26,526 nucleotides of DNA from Clostridium sp. CAG:451 (GTDB lineage Bacteria > Bacillota_I > Bacilli_A > RF39 > UBA660), in the NCBI GenBank assembly GCA_000438295.1, contig FR901073.1, forward strand, positions 1 through 26,526. Direction: 5' to 3'. The notes under the pieces are model-generated. The model saw only the letters and a list, made by a program, of their open reading frames with translations. It did not search any database and was not told the DNA's origin. A program made the position numbers and the translations under genes. How positions within the stretch are numbered: position 1 is the first letter of the stretch; the number at the start of each line of letters is the position of its first letter. Shown here one piece after another: positions 13,207 to 20,682 of this stretch.

Positions 13207-13238
13207 GATACATAGCTTATGAAATATGTATCGTTTTT
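13207..13238 (+). terminator. Intrinsic terminator after the GNAT gene
   Basis: GATACAT (13207-13213) pairs with ATGTATC (13226-13232) and is followed by GTTTTTG. Confidence 0.7.
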
Positions 13239-13269
13239 GCTTTTTTTCTAAGATAAAATAAAAAATAAC

Positions 13270-13298
13270 TTGTGATAAAAAAGAAAATATTATATAAT
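13270..13298 (+). promoter_or_regulatory. Near-consensus promoter of the 13391 gene
   Basis: TTGTGA (13270-13275), a 17-base spacer and TATAAT (13293-13298) form a strong promoter. A perfect palindrome follows at the expected transcription start. Confidence 0.75.
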
Positions 13299-13305
13299 TA
13301 TTATG

Positions 13306-13325
13306 CCATTTATACATATAAATGG
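13306..13325. promoter_or_regulatory. Perfect palindrome CCATTTATA-CA-TATAAATGG, probable operator
   Basis: Two 9-base arms flank two bases and begin 8 bases downstream of the -10, where repressors commonly bind. There is no T-run, so it is not a terminator. No regulator gene lies next to it. Confidence 0.6.
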
Positions 13326-13390
13326 TTCTTTTAAAGTATACTAGTGTATTGAGTTACTTTTTATACAGATTTATAGATTGGGGGAATAAA

Positions 13391-13921
13391 ATGGAACAAG
13401 AAATTTTAGAAAATTTAAGATTAGATATAGAAGATATAAAAGAAATAATTAGATCAAACTTTGAGGAAATAAAGGAACTAGAAAAAAATCCTAAAGTTAA
13501 AAGATATATTCATTTATTGCATTTAAAAGAAGAGTTAGAAAATGGTTTAAATTTAAACAATGATAAAGAAATTGCAATTCATGAACTTGGAAAATATACG
13601 CAAGGTGTTATACAAGAAACTAATGATATTTGGTTTTTAATTGGTAAATATACTTTAGAAGAATATTTAGATACTTTTGGTACTACTCCTAGTGTAAAAG
13701 ATAATTTCTTATTATATGTCAATTTAGAAAATGAAAAAATGCATAACTGTATTATGCCATCAAGTCAATTAGATTTTGAAAGTGAACATACTGTTATAAA
13801 AACTAATAAAAGAAATGATTGGCATGGATATTATAAAATGAGAAATAAGTTCTTTGTTGATTGTGTAAAAGAAGGAGAAACTACGGCATACCAAAAAGTA
13901 TTAACAAAAACTAATGGCTAG
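13391..13921 (+). CDS. Hypothetical protein (176 aa)
   Basis: I do not recognise this family with confidence. ATG 13391 follows GGGGG at 13380-13384; an upstream in-frame ATG at 13322 falls inside the operator-like palindrome region and is not supported. The first 60 residues are an acidic/basic helical or coiled-coil segment ('LDIEDIKEIIRSNFEEIKELEKNPKVKRYI'). They are followed by a mixed domain with 'HELGKYTQGVIQETNDIWFLIGKY' and a C-terminal 'DWHGYYKMRNKFFVDCVKEG'. No membrane segment or signal peptide is seen. It is a single-gene unit with its own promoter, palindrome and terminator, so it is probably regulated on its own. Confidence 0.6.
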   Translation: MEQEILENLRLDIEDIKEIIRSNFEEIKELEKNPKVKRYIHLLHLKEELENGLNLNNDKEIAIHELGKYTQGVIQETNDIWFLIGKYTLEEYLDTFGTTPSVKDNFLLYVNLENEKMHNCIMPSSQLDFESEHTVIKTNKRNDWHGYYKMRNKFFVDCVKEGETTAYQKVLTKTNG

Positions 13922-13943
13922 TTCAACAACTGGTCATTTTTTT
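13915..13943 (+). terminator. Intrinsic terminator overlapping the 13391 gene's stop
   Basis: TGGCTAGTT-CAAC-AACTGGTCA (with two G-T pairs) is followed by seven T. The stop codon is inside the left arm. Confidence 0.75.
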
Positions 13944-14010
13944 GATAATATAATTAATAATTAGCTAAATATGTGTTATAGTATTTCTAGTAATATTTTG
14001 GAGGTTTAAA

Positions 14011-14940
14011 GTGTTAAAAGAAGTAGAAGAAAAATTAAAGAATATGGGATATGATGTTAAGTTATCTAAAGAGGATATGTTAGTAATAACATTACTTAGT
14101 GAAACTACTGATAAAAAACAGATAGAAAGAATCTTAGAATTAATGTCAGTTAGTACTATACAGGAAGGAAAATTTACTAAAGAAGAATTAAAAGACTTAA
14201 TAACAAATAGATACTCTAAAGGTTTAAGAAAACTATTATGTTATTCATTCTTATCAAAAGAAGAAATTTTAGATTATTCCTTTATCTTATCAAGAACAAA
14301 TGATGATGTATTACTTAATTGTATGAGAGATGTTATGTGTAGTTCTAGTATTCATAAGAATAATGAGGTAGAAGAGTCACTAATAATACTAAAAAAGTCA
14401 AAAGAAAGTTATCAAAGAATAGCAGAACGAAATATCTTATTAAATAGTGAAGCGATAAAAGAAGATATATCATTAGAACTAGCTAGTAAAGTTTTAAATA
14501 GTAAAGAAGAGTATCAAGCTAGAGGGATAAATGAATTATTATATGATCAAGAAGAATTAAATAAAGAACAATTATTAACGGCAGCTGATTCTATTAATAG
14601 TTCTAAAAGTGAAAGACAAGTGAAGTTTATTGAAAAACTTGCTAAAGATGAATATTATAAAAGTACAGGACTATTACTACCTGCCCTAAGAATAATTGAT
14701 GAAGTAAAAGAAGACTTTCAGCTAGACTATTTAAAAAGAACAGTAGGAATTTGTAAAGAACCAATTATATTATTACCTTCTCTAAAACTTTATACACAAA
14801 CAGAAACTAGAGAAGAATGTGATTTATTACAAAAAAGATTAGCATCATTAAAAAAAGAAGATATAATAGCATCTCTTGGTAGTGATTTATCACTAGTATC
14901 AGCTACTGAGAAAGCTAAAATAAAAGAAAAAACAATCTAA
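14011..14940 (+). CDS. Helical-repeat protein of unknown function (309 aa)
   Basis: The start is GTG 14011 with GGAGG at 14000-14004. The whole protein is predicted helical and holds loose repeats of about 35-45 residues. Each has a 'LxxAxxxxNSKxExQ' type element, for example 'LELASKVLNSKEEYQARGI', 'LTAADSINSSKSERQVKFI' and 'LIILKKSKESYQRIAERNIL'. This suggests an alpha-solenoid, HEAT/ARM-like scaffold for protein binding. There is no signal peptide or membrane segment, and no known enzymatic motif. It is a single-gene unit between terminators, upstream of prfB. I cannot name the family. Confidence 0.6.
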   Translation: MLKEVEEKLKNMGYDVKLSKEDMLVITLLSETTDKKQIERILELMSVSTIQEGKFTKEELKDLITNRYSKGLRKLLCYSFLSKEEILDYSFILSRTNDDVLLNCMRDVMCSSSIHKNNEVEESLIILKKSKESYQRIAERNILLNSEAIKEDISLELASKVLNSKEEYQARGINELLYDQEELNKEQLLTAADSINSSKSERQVKFIEKLAKDEYYKSTGLLLPALRIIDEVKEDFQLDYLKRTVGICKEPIILLPSLKLYTQTETREECDLLQKRLASLKKEDIIASLGSDLSLVSATEKAKIKEKTI

Positions 14941-14964
14941 TCGCTTTGATTACATTGTTTTTTT
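14930..14964 (+). terminator. Intrinsic terminator overlapping the helical-repeat gene's end
   Basis: AAACAAT-C-TAATC, loop GCTTT, GATTA-C-ATTGTTT and four more T form a 12-bp stem with one mismatch. Confidence 0.75.
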
Positions 14965-14992
14965 GATACTTAATAGTATCATCTATATATAA

Positions 14993-15026
14993 TGGGAATC
15001 TTCACTAAATTCGTGAACCCTTCCCA
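14993..15026. other. Two-part hairpin upstream of prfB, function unknown
   Basis: TGGGAA (14993-14998) pairs with TTCCCA (15021-15026). Inside, TTCAC (15001-15005) pairs with GTGAA (15013-15017), leaving a small asymmetric internal loop. No T-run follows. A separate GATACT-TAAT-AGTATC hairpin lies at 14965-14980. Both fall in the 176-base gap before prfB and upstream of its likely promoter, so they are probably the end of the upstream transcript or a small RNA and not a leader of prfB. Confidence 0.4.
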
Positions 15027-15065
15027 CTAATATATTATGCAGTAATTACTAATTTATACACATAA

Positions 15066-15094
15066 TTGATTAATAAAAAATAATTTGTTAAAAT
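15066..15094 (+). promoter_or_regulatory. Probable prfB promoter
   Basis: TTGATT (15066-15071), a 17-base spacer and TAAAAT (15089-15094) lie 22 bases before the prfB ATG, which has AAAGAAGGA upstream. Confidence 0.55.
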
Positions 15095-15116
15095 GTGAAT
15101 AGAAAGAAGGATTATT

Positions 15117-16236
15117 ATGGAACTAGCAGAATTAAAAAGAAATTATGAAAAGATTGATAAAAAATTAGCAGAACTTTGGAGGTTACTTTGACTGTGATAA
15201 GAAAGTAAAAGAAAAAGAAGAATTAGAAAAGAAACAGTTAGAAGAAGGATTCTGGGATAATAAAGAATTAAGAGAAAGCGTTTTCTCTAAACTTAGCAAC
15301 ATAAATGCAATTTTAGAGAATATAATTTCATATAAAGGAGATACTAAGAATGCTCTAGATTTGATAGAACTATTATCCCTAGAACCAGATAATGAATTAG
15401 AAGAGACATTAATAAAAGATTATGATAAATTAAAAGAAGAAGTAGAACAATTTGAAATATACTTACTATTTGATAATGAATATGATGCTAATTCTTGTAC
15501 TATTGATATTCATTCAGGAGCTGGTGGAACAGAAGCTTGTGACTGGGCAGAAATGTTATATAGAATGTATTTAAGATACTGTGAAAGACAAGGTTATAAA
15601 GTAACATTATATAATTATCAAGCAGGAGAAGAAGCTGGTATTAAAAGTGTTTCTTTCAAAGTAGATGGTAGTTATGCCTATGGCTATTTAAAAGAAGAAA
15701 AAGGTGTTCATCGTTTAGTTAGGTTATCTCCATTTGATTCTTCCAATAGACGTCATACATCCTTTGCAAGTGTTGATGTTACTCCAGAAATAGATAAAAA
15801 TATAGATATAAATATAGATGAAAAGGACATAAGAATAGATGTATATCGTTCAACTGGAGCAGGAGGACAAGGAGTAAATACCACGGATAGTGCCGTAAGA
15901 GTAACTCATCTTCCTACTGGCATAGTAGTAACTTGTCAGAACGAAAGAAGTCAAATTCAAAATAAAGAAACAGCTCTACAGGTTCTAAAGTCTAAGCTTT
16001 ATGTATTAGAACAACAGAAAAAAGAACAAGAACTAGCAAAAGAAAAAGGAGAACAAATGAATATAGAGTTTGGTTCACAAATAAGAAGTTATGTAATGCA
16101 TCCATATTCAATGGTAAAAGATCATAGAACATCATATGAGACAAGTAACGTAACTAAAGTTTTAGATGGTGACTTAACTCCATTTATGGAAGCATATTTG
16201 AAAGGAGCAAAAAATGAATCCCAAGGCAATTGTTAA
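15117..16236 (+). CDS. prfB: Peptide chain release factor 2, made by +1 programmed frameshifting
   Basis: RF2 ends translation at UGA and UAA. Codons 1-24 run from ATG 15117 to CTT 15186-15188; the next triplet is TGA (15189-15191). Skipping T15189 moves into the frame that continues from GAC 15190 to TAA 16234-16236, giving 372 residues, the usual RF2 length. The protein shows the RF2-specific anticodon-like 'SPF' ('RLSPFDSSNRRHTSF') and the catalytic 'GGQ' ('TGAGGQGVNTTDSAVR'). The frameshift is autoregulatory: when RF2 is scarce the ribosome pauses at UGA and slips. Reading only the second frame gives a false start at 15361. The 3' end overlaps the first YitT gene by 23 bases. Confidence 0.96.
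15178..15191 (+). promoter_or_regulatory. RF2 programmed frameshift site
   Basis: GGAGG (15178-15182), a three-base spacer (TTA) and CTT-TGA-C reproduce the canonical signal: a Shine-Dalgarno-like element exactly three bases before the slippery CUU followed by UGA-C. Confidence 0.95.
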
Positions 16237-17077
16237 TAATATTTATCAGCATAGTAAAATAAAAAGATATACACAATTTATCTTTGGTTGTTTACTAGTA
16301 GCTCTTGCATTTAATTTATTTTATTCACCTAATAACATAGTAGCAGGAGGCGTAAGTGGTCTATCAATCGTCTTAAACTATTTCTTTAAATTTAATCAAT
16401 CTTATGTAATATTAATAGCTAACATATTTTTATTAATTCTATCCTATATATTCTTAGGCAAAGAAAAAACAAAATTAAGTATTTTAGGTTCAATCTTATT
16501 TCCTATTTTTGTAAATCTAACTAGTTTTTTATCTAAATATGTTAGTTTTAATCAAAGTGAAATGCTTTTAGTAGCAATTTTTGGAGGACTCCTTCAAGGT
16601 GTTGGAGCAGGACTTATTTTTAAAGCTGGATTTTCTACTGGAGGAACAGATATTTTAAATATGATTATATCTAAAAAACTAAAAATTGGAATGGGCCAAG
16701 CAATGATATTTACTGACGGAACAATAGTTTTACTAGGATTCTTTGCTTTTGGATTTAATAAATTAATGTATGCCTTGATAGTTTTATATCTAGTTACTTG
16801 GGCAATGGATAGAGTGCTACTAGGAATTAGTGATGCAAAAGCATTTTATATAATAACTAAAAAAGATAAGGAAGTTAAAGAGTATATCTTAAAAGAAATG
16901 AAACATGGAGTTACTAAATTTGAAGCAACAGGTGGTTATAAAGACAAAGATCAAAATGTCTTAATGAGTGTTATACCAACTAAAGAGTATTATAGATTCA
17001 AAGAAGGAATTCATCTAATAGATCCAGATGCTTTCTTTGTAGTAACAGATGCTTATCAAGTATTTGGAGGAGAATAG
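16214..17077 (+). CDS. YitT-family membrane protein with DUF2179 domain
   Basis: The 287-residue protein has five to six membrane helices in its first 200 residues, including 'SPNNIVAGGVSGLSIVLNYFF' and 'GLIFKAGFSTGGTDILNMII', the paired glycine-rich motifs of the YitT (DUF161) family. The last 80 residues form the soluble DUF2179 domain ('AFYIITKKDKEVKEYILKEM'...'FFVVTDAYQVFGGE'). The molecular function of the family is not established. The ribosome binding site AAAGGAG and the start lie inside the end of prfB, so the two are translationally coupled. The next gene begins directly after its stop. Confidence 0.9.
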   Translation: MNPKAIVNNIYQHSKIKRYTQFIFGCLLVALAFNLFYSPNNIVAGGVSGLSIVLNYFFKFNQSYVILIANIFLLILSYIFLGKEKTKLSILGSILFPIFVNLTSFLSKYVSFNQSEMLLVAIFGGLLQGVGAGLIFKAGFSTGGTDILNMIISKKLKIGMGQAMIFTDGTIVLLGFFAFGFNKLMYALIVLYLVTWAMDRVLLGISDAKAFYIITKKDKEVKEYILKEMKHGVTKFEATGGYKDKDQNVLMSVIPTKEYYRFKEGIHLIDPDAFFVVTDAYQVFGGE

Positions 17078-17686
17078 ATGAAGAATATTCTATATCGTTA
17101 TGGAGTATTGATAATCTGTCTCTTTTTTTCTAGTATTGTTTTTAACCTATTTTTATATCCAATTAAATTAGTAACTGGGGGAATGAATGGTATAGCAATT
17201 ATTGTTAATCATCTAATAAAAGTATCACCATCCATAGTTATTTTTATAGGAAGTAGTATTTGTCTTTTATTAAGTACAATCCTTTTATCTAAAGAACAAA
17301 CTATAGCAAGCCTACTAGCAACATTTATTTATCCATTTTTTGTATCAATAACATCAGCTGTTACTAAAATTATTACCATAGATACCTCTGACTTACTTCT
17401 AAGTTGTCTAATAATTGGTATATCCTTAGGAATAAGTAATGGTTTTATGTATAAAGTAGGATTCAGTAATGGGGGAATCAATATCATTAGTCAAATATTT
17501 TATAAGTACTTTAAAATTCCTCTTAGTAATACCACATTAATTATTAATATGATAATAGTAGTACTTGGTGGAGTATACTTTACTTTTACTAAAGTTTTAT
17601 ATGCTAGTTTTATTCTAATAATAAGTAAAATAGTAATGGATAGAATACTAAGAAAAGATAAATGTCTATGTATAATTACTAATTAA
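17078..17686 (+). CDS. YitT-family membrane protein lacking the DUF2179 domain
   Basis: The 202-residue protein is a tandem paralogue of the preceding gene: 'YPIKLVTGGMNGIAIIVNHL' and 'GFMYKVGFSNGGINIISQIFY' correspond to the same glycine-rich pairs. It stops where the soluble C-terminal domain would begin, with only 'CLCIITN' left of its first strand ('AFYIITK' in the paralogue). Either the domain was lost or the pair works as a heteromer with one soluble domain. ATG 17078 follows the previous TAG with no gap, behind GGAGGAG. A terminator follows. Confidence 0.85.
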   Translation: MKNILYRYGVLIICLFFSSIVFNLFLYPIKLVTGGMNGIAIIVNHLIKVSPSIVIFIGSSICLLLSTILLSKEQTIASLLATFIYPFFVSITSAVTKIITIDTSDLLLSCLIIGISLGISNGFMYKVGFSNGGINIISQIFYKYFKIPLSNTTLIINMIIVVLGGVYFTFTKVLYASFILIISKIVMDRILRKDKCLCIITN

Positions 17687-17688
17687 GA

Positions 17689-17719
17689 GTGTCAAAATTA
17701 AAGATTTTGATGCTTTTTT
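17689..17719 (+). terminator. Intrinsic terminator after the prfB-YitT unit
   Basis: GTGTCAAAAT, loop TAAAG, ATTTTGATGC (two G-T pairs) and six T. Confidence 0.8.
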
Positions 17720-17760
17720 GTGCATGGTAATAATTAACTCTATCAAAAAATGTCTAATTA

Positions 17761-17769
17761 TGCTAAAAT
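17761..17769 (+). promoter_or_regulatory. Extended -10 promoter of the ftsEX unit
   Basis: TGC-TAAAAT lies 28 bases upstream of the ftsE ATG; the -35 position is poor (TATCAA at 17741), as is usual with an extended -10. Confidence 0.45.
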
Positions 17770-17796
17770 GTTAAGTGAATACGAAGGTGGGATAAG

Positions 17797-18486
17797 ATGG
17801 AATTAATTAGAATAAAAAATGTAACCAAACAATACAAAAATGGTGTAACAGCTATTTATGACTTATCTCTTTCAATAAAAAAAGGATCTTTTGTCTTTGT
17901 AATAGGTGGAAGTGGAAGTGGAAAGAGTACATTTATAAAGATGTTATATCGTGAAGAGAAACCAACAAAAGGAGAAATAATTGTTGGTGGACTTAATGTT
18001 TTAAAACTTAGAAATAAAAAAGTATATAAACTAAGAAGAAAATTAGGAATAGTATTTCAAGATTACCGTTTATTACCTAAGTCTACAGTTTATGAAAATG
18101 TTGCTTTTACTATGGAAGTTTTAGGAGCTAAACGTGATGAAATCAGAAAGAAAACACTAAAAGCAATAGAATTAGTTGGATTAAAACATAAGATTCATAA
18201 CTATCCAGATCAATTATCAGGTGGAGAACAACAACGTGTTGCTATAGCAAGAGCCATTGTAAATGAACCTAAACTTTTACTTTGTGATGAGCCTACTGGT
18301 AACTTAGACCCTGATATGAGTATGGAAATTATGCAAGTACTAGAAGAAATTAACAAGTCCTGTGGAACAACTATTATTATGGCAACTCATGATAAAGATA
18401 TTGTTAACAGAATGAAAAAAGAAGTAATAGTCTTAAAAGATGGACACTTAGTAAAACATGTAGAGAAAGGGGAGTATGAAGAATGA
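17797..18486 (+). CDS. ftsE: Cell division ATP-binding protein FtsE
   Basis: The 229-residue ABC ATPase has Walker A 'GGSGSGKST' (37-45), Q-loop 'FQDYRLLP' (87-94), signature 'LSGGEQQR' (140-147) and Walker B 'LLLCDEPT' (160-167), followed by 'GNLDP'. It powers the FtsX membrane partner, which activates a wall hydrolase at the division or growth site. The ATG at 17797 follows AAGGTGGGA. Its TGA stop overlaps the ftsX ATG by four bases (ATGA). The identity is secured by the following ftsX gene and peptidase. Confidence 0.95.
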   Translation: MELIRIKNVTKQYKNGVTAIYDLSLSIKKGSFVFVIGGSGSGKSTFIKMLYREEKPTKGEIIVGGLNVLKLRNKKVYKLRRKLGIVFQDYRLLPKSTVYENVAFTMEVLGAKRDEIRKKTLKAIELVGLKHKIHNYPDQLSGGEQQRVAIARAIVNEPKLLLCDEPTGNLDPDMSMEIMQVLEEINKSCGTTIIMATHDKDIVNRMKKEVIVLKDGHLVKHVEKGEYEE

Positions 18487-19382
18487 AATTCTTTAGAATG
18501 TTAGGTAGAAGTATTAGAGATGCCTTTAAATCAGTCTTTCGTAACTTTTCTCTATCACTAGCTTCTATCTCTTGTATTATAATAACATTACTTATAGTAG
18601 CAGTTGCTATCATCTTGACATTTAATGTAGAAAGTTTTACTAAAGAGATGGAAAAAGACTTAACAATAGTTGTTTTCCTAAATAATAATGCTACAGAAGA
18701 GCAGGTAAAAGATGTACAAAATAAACTAGAAAAAATGGATAATGTTGAAAGTTTAACTTATCAAAGTAAAAATGCTGTCAAAGAAGAAATGCGAAAAGAA
18801 AATGAAGTGTTTAATGAGGTAATGTCTACTTGGAAAGACAATGATAATCCTTTAAAGGATACATTTCAAGTAAAAGTAAAAGATGTAGAGAAGATTAAAA
18901 CTACAGCTGAAAAAATTAAGAAAATGGAACAAGTAAGTGTTGTTAATTATGGTGAAGCTTGGGTTGATAAGATGATTAGTATGTTTAGTGTAGTAGAAAA
19001 AGGAGCTTATGGTGTAGTTATTGCCTTAATTTTAGTAACAGTTTTTCTAATTGTTAACACTATTAAACTAACAATCTTCTCAAGAAAAAGAGAAATATCA
19101 ATTATGCGACTTGTTGGAGCTAGTAATGTAGCTATTAAAACACCATTTATTGTAGAAGGAATGATACTAGGTTGTCTTGGAGCAATATTACCAATATTAG
19201 GAGTATGCTTTGGTTATGTAGCCCTTTATAATCACTTACATGGTTACTTATATACAGAAATTATTAGATTAGTAGAACCAGAACCATTTATTTATATGGT
19301 ATCAGGAATAATACTTGTAATAGGAATATTAGTAGGTATGATAGGTTCATCTTCAGCTGTAAGAAAGTATTTAAAGGTGTAG
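18483..19382 (+). CDS. ftsX: Cell division protein FtsX
   Basis: The 299-residue protein has the FtsX layout: one N-terminal helix (about 21-46), a large extracellular domain (about 47-165), then three helices ('VVIALILVTVFLIVNTIKL', 'FIVEGMILGCLGAILPILGV', 'FIYMVSGIILVIGILVGMI'). 'SRKREISIMRLVGASNVAIK' between helices two and three is the conserved coupling segment to FtsE. The extracellular domain transmits the ATPase cycle to a coiled-coil hydrolase, here probably the product of the next gene, which starts one base after the stop. Confidence 0.93.
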   Translation: MKFFRMLGRSIRDAFKSVFRNFSLSLASISCIIITLLIVAVAIILTFNVESFTKEMEKDLTIVVFLNNNATEEQVKDVQNKLEKMDNVESLTYQSKNAVKEEMRKENEVFNEVMSTWKDNDNPLKDTFQVKVKDVEKIKTTAEKIKKMEQVSVVNYGEAWVDKMISMFSVVEKGAYGVVIALILVTVFLIVNTIKLTIFSRKREISIMRLVGASNVAIKTPFIVEGMILGCLGAILPILGVCFGYVALYNHLHGYLYTEIIRLVEPEPFIYMVSGIILVIGILVGMIGSSSAVRKYLKV

Positions 19383-19383
19383 T

Positions 19384-20622
19384 ATGAATAGAAGAAAAAT
19401 AACTATCTTATTATTAATATCTCTTTGCTTACTACCATTTAAAGTAGATGCTAAAACCATAAAAGAATTTGAAAATGAGGTAAATTCTTATGCAAAACAA
19501 TTAGAAGAGAAGGAAGCAAAGATTGCAAAAAATGATCAAGAAGTAGCAGAAATTAAGAAAAATATAGCTAATTATGAAAAACAAATAAGTGATTTAGAAG
19601 TATCTATGAAAAGCCTACAAGATGAGATAGATAAATCTAATGCTGAAATAGAAAAGAAAACTGAAGAAAGTAAACAGTTATTTCAGTATTTACAAGTAAG
19701 TAATGGTAATAATGCTTATATGGAATATGTCTTTGGAGCAGAAAGTGTTACAGAAATGGTTTATAGATTAAGTGTAGTAGAACAATTAACAGAATATAAT
19801 CAAAAAGTAATGAATGAATTAGATGAGTTAATTAAAACAAATAAGGCTAAGTCAGCTGAGTTAGCTACTAAGAAAGAAGAATTAAAATCACTTAAAGCCA
19901 AGCTTGAAAGTGAAAAAGAAAGAATTAATGCTGATACTAAATCTATTAGAGAATCTATGCCATCAGTTCAAGAACAGTTAAAAGCTGCTAAAGCCAATCT
20001 AGCTTACTATAAAAAGTTAGGTTGTGGACCAAGTGAAGATATTTATGCTTGTCAATATAGATATGATAGAGCTCATAGAGGTAGTAGTGCTGGTGGAAGT
20101 AATATTCCTGTTCCTCCATCAGTAAATGGTTTCTTTAGACCAATGACTAGTGGTTATGTTACGCAAAACTGGGGTGGCTATGGGGGACACTTAGGAATTG
20201 ATTTATCTAATTCAAATGATAGAACTATTCCGATTTATCCAATAGCAGATGGTGTTATCTTTAAAATATATAGTGATTCATGTACTAGTGGTAACTGGTG
20301 TCCTTATGGTTGTAACGGAAATGCTAAAGTTGTTAAAATAAGACACTTAGTAAATGGTAGATATATTTATTCAACCTATGCACACTTAAGTAGCTATGGA
20401 AATATCCGTGAAGGAATGCAAGTTAATACTGGTACGATGATTGGTAGAATGGGTAATAGCGGTTGTTCAACTGCAGCCCACTTACACTTAGAAGTTACAA
20501 GTTGTGATTGGAATGTTGGAGGAGGATGTAGTAGTTACTATGCTTATGAAAAAAGTACTATTAATCCAAGACAATATATTGGTTTCCCATCTGCTCTTAG
20601 GGCTTGGTGGACAGAAAGATAA
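19384..20622 (+). CDS. Secreted M23 (LytM) peptidoglycan endopeptidase with coiled coil, FtsEX effector
   Basis: The 412-residue protein has a signal peptide ('ITILLLISLCLLPFKVDA', cleavage near residue 23) and two long coiled-coil stretches (about 25-105 and 140-210). These are followed by a LytM domain from about 250. The zinc ligands H269 and D273 ('GHLGID') and H368 ('HLHLEV', 366-371) and the catalytic H334 ('YAHLS') are present, so it should be an active enzyme, unlike E. coli EnvC, whose LytM domain is degenerate. The mature protein holds eight cysteines (214, 223, 300, 306, 310, 361, 374 and 382), unusual for low-GC Gram-positive exported proteins and suggestive of disulfides. Adjacent to ftsEX, it is the likely hydrolase activated by that complex. 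A terminator follows. Confidence 0.92.
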   Translation: MNRRKITILLLISLCLLPFKVDAKTIKEFENEVNSYAKQLEEKEAKIAKNDQEVAEIKKNIANYEKQISDLEVSMKSLQDEIDKSNAEIEKKTEESKQLFQYLQVSNGNNAYMEYVFGAESVTEMVYRLSVVEQLTEYNQKVMNELDELIKTNKAKSAELATKKEELKSLKAKLESEKERINADTKSIRESMPSVQEQLKAAKANLAYYKKLGCGPSEDIYACQYRYDRAHRGSSAGGSNIPVPPSVNGFFRPMTSGYVTQNWGGYGGHLGIDLSNSNDRTIPIYPIADGVIFKIYSDSCTSGNWCPYGCNGNAKVVKIRHLVNGRYIYSTYAHLSSYGNIREGMQVNTGTMIGRMGNSGCSTAAHLHLEVTSCDWNVGGGCSSYYAYEKSTINPRQYIGFPSALRAWWTER

Positions 20623-20642
20623 GAAAATTCTTGTCTTTTTTC
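20618..20642 (+). terminator. Intrinsic terminator of the ftsEX-M23 unit
   Basis: GATAAG, loop AAAATT, CTTGTC and a run of T; the stop codon of the peptidase is in the left arm. Confidence 0.75.
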
Positions 20643-20682
20643 TTTTCCTTATTTATAATAACTAACAAAGTGGGGGATTTTT

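Noticed and set aside
13093..13317. Leftward 74-codon frame after the second GNAT gene
   Set aside because: It covers the GNAT 3' end, the terminator and the next promoter, and reads as a low-complexity hydrophobic shadow.
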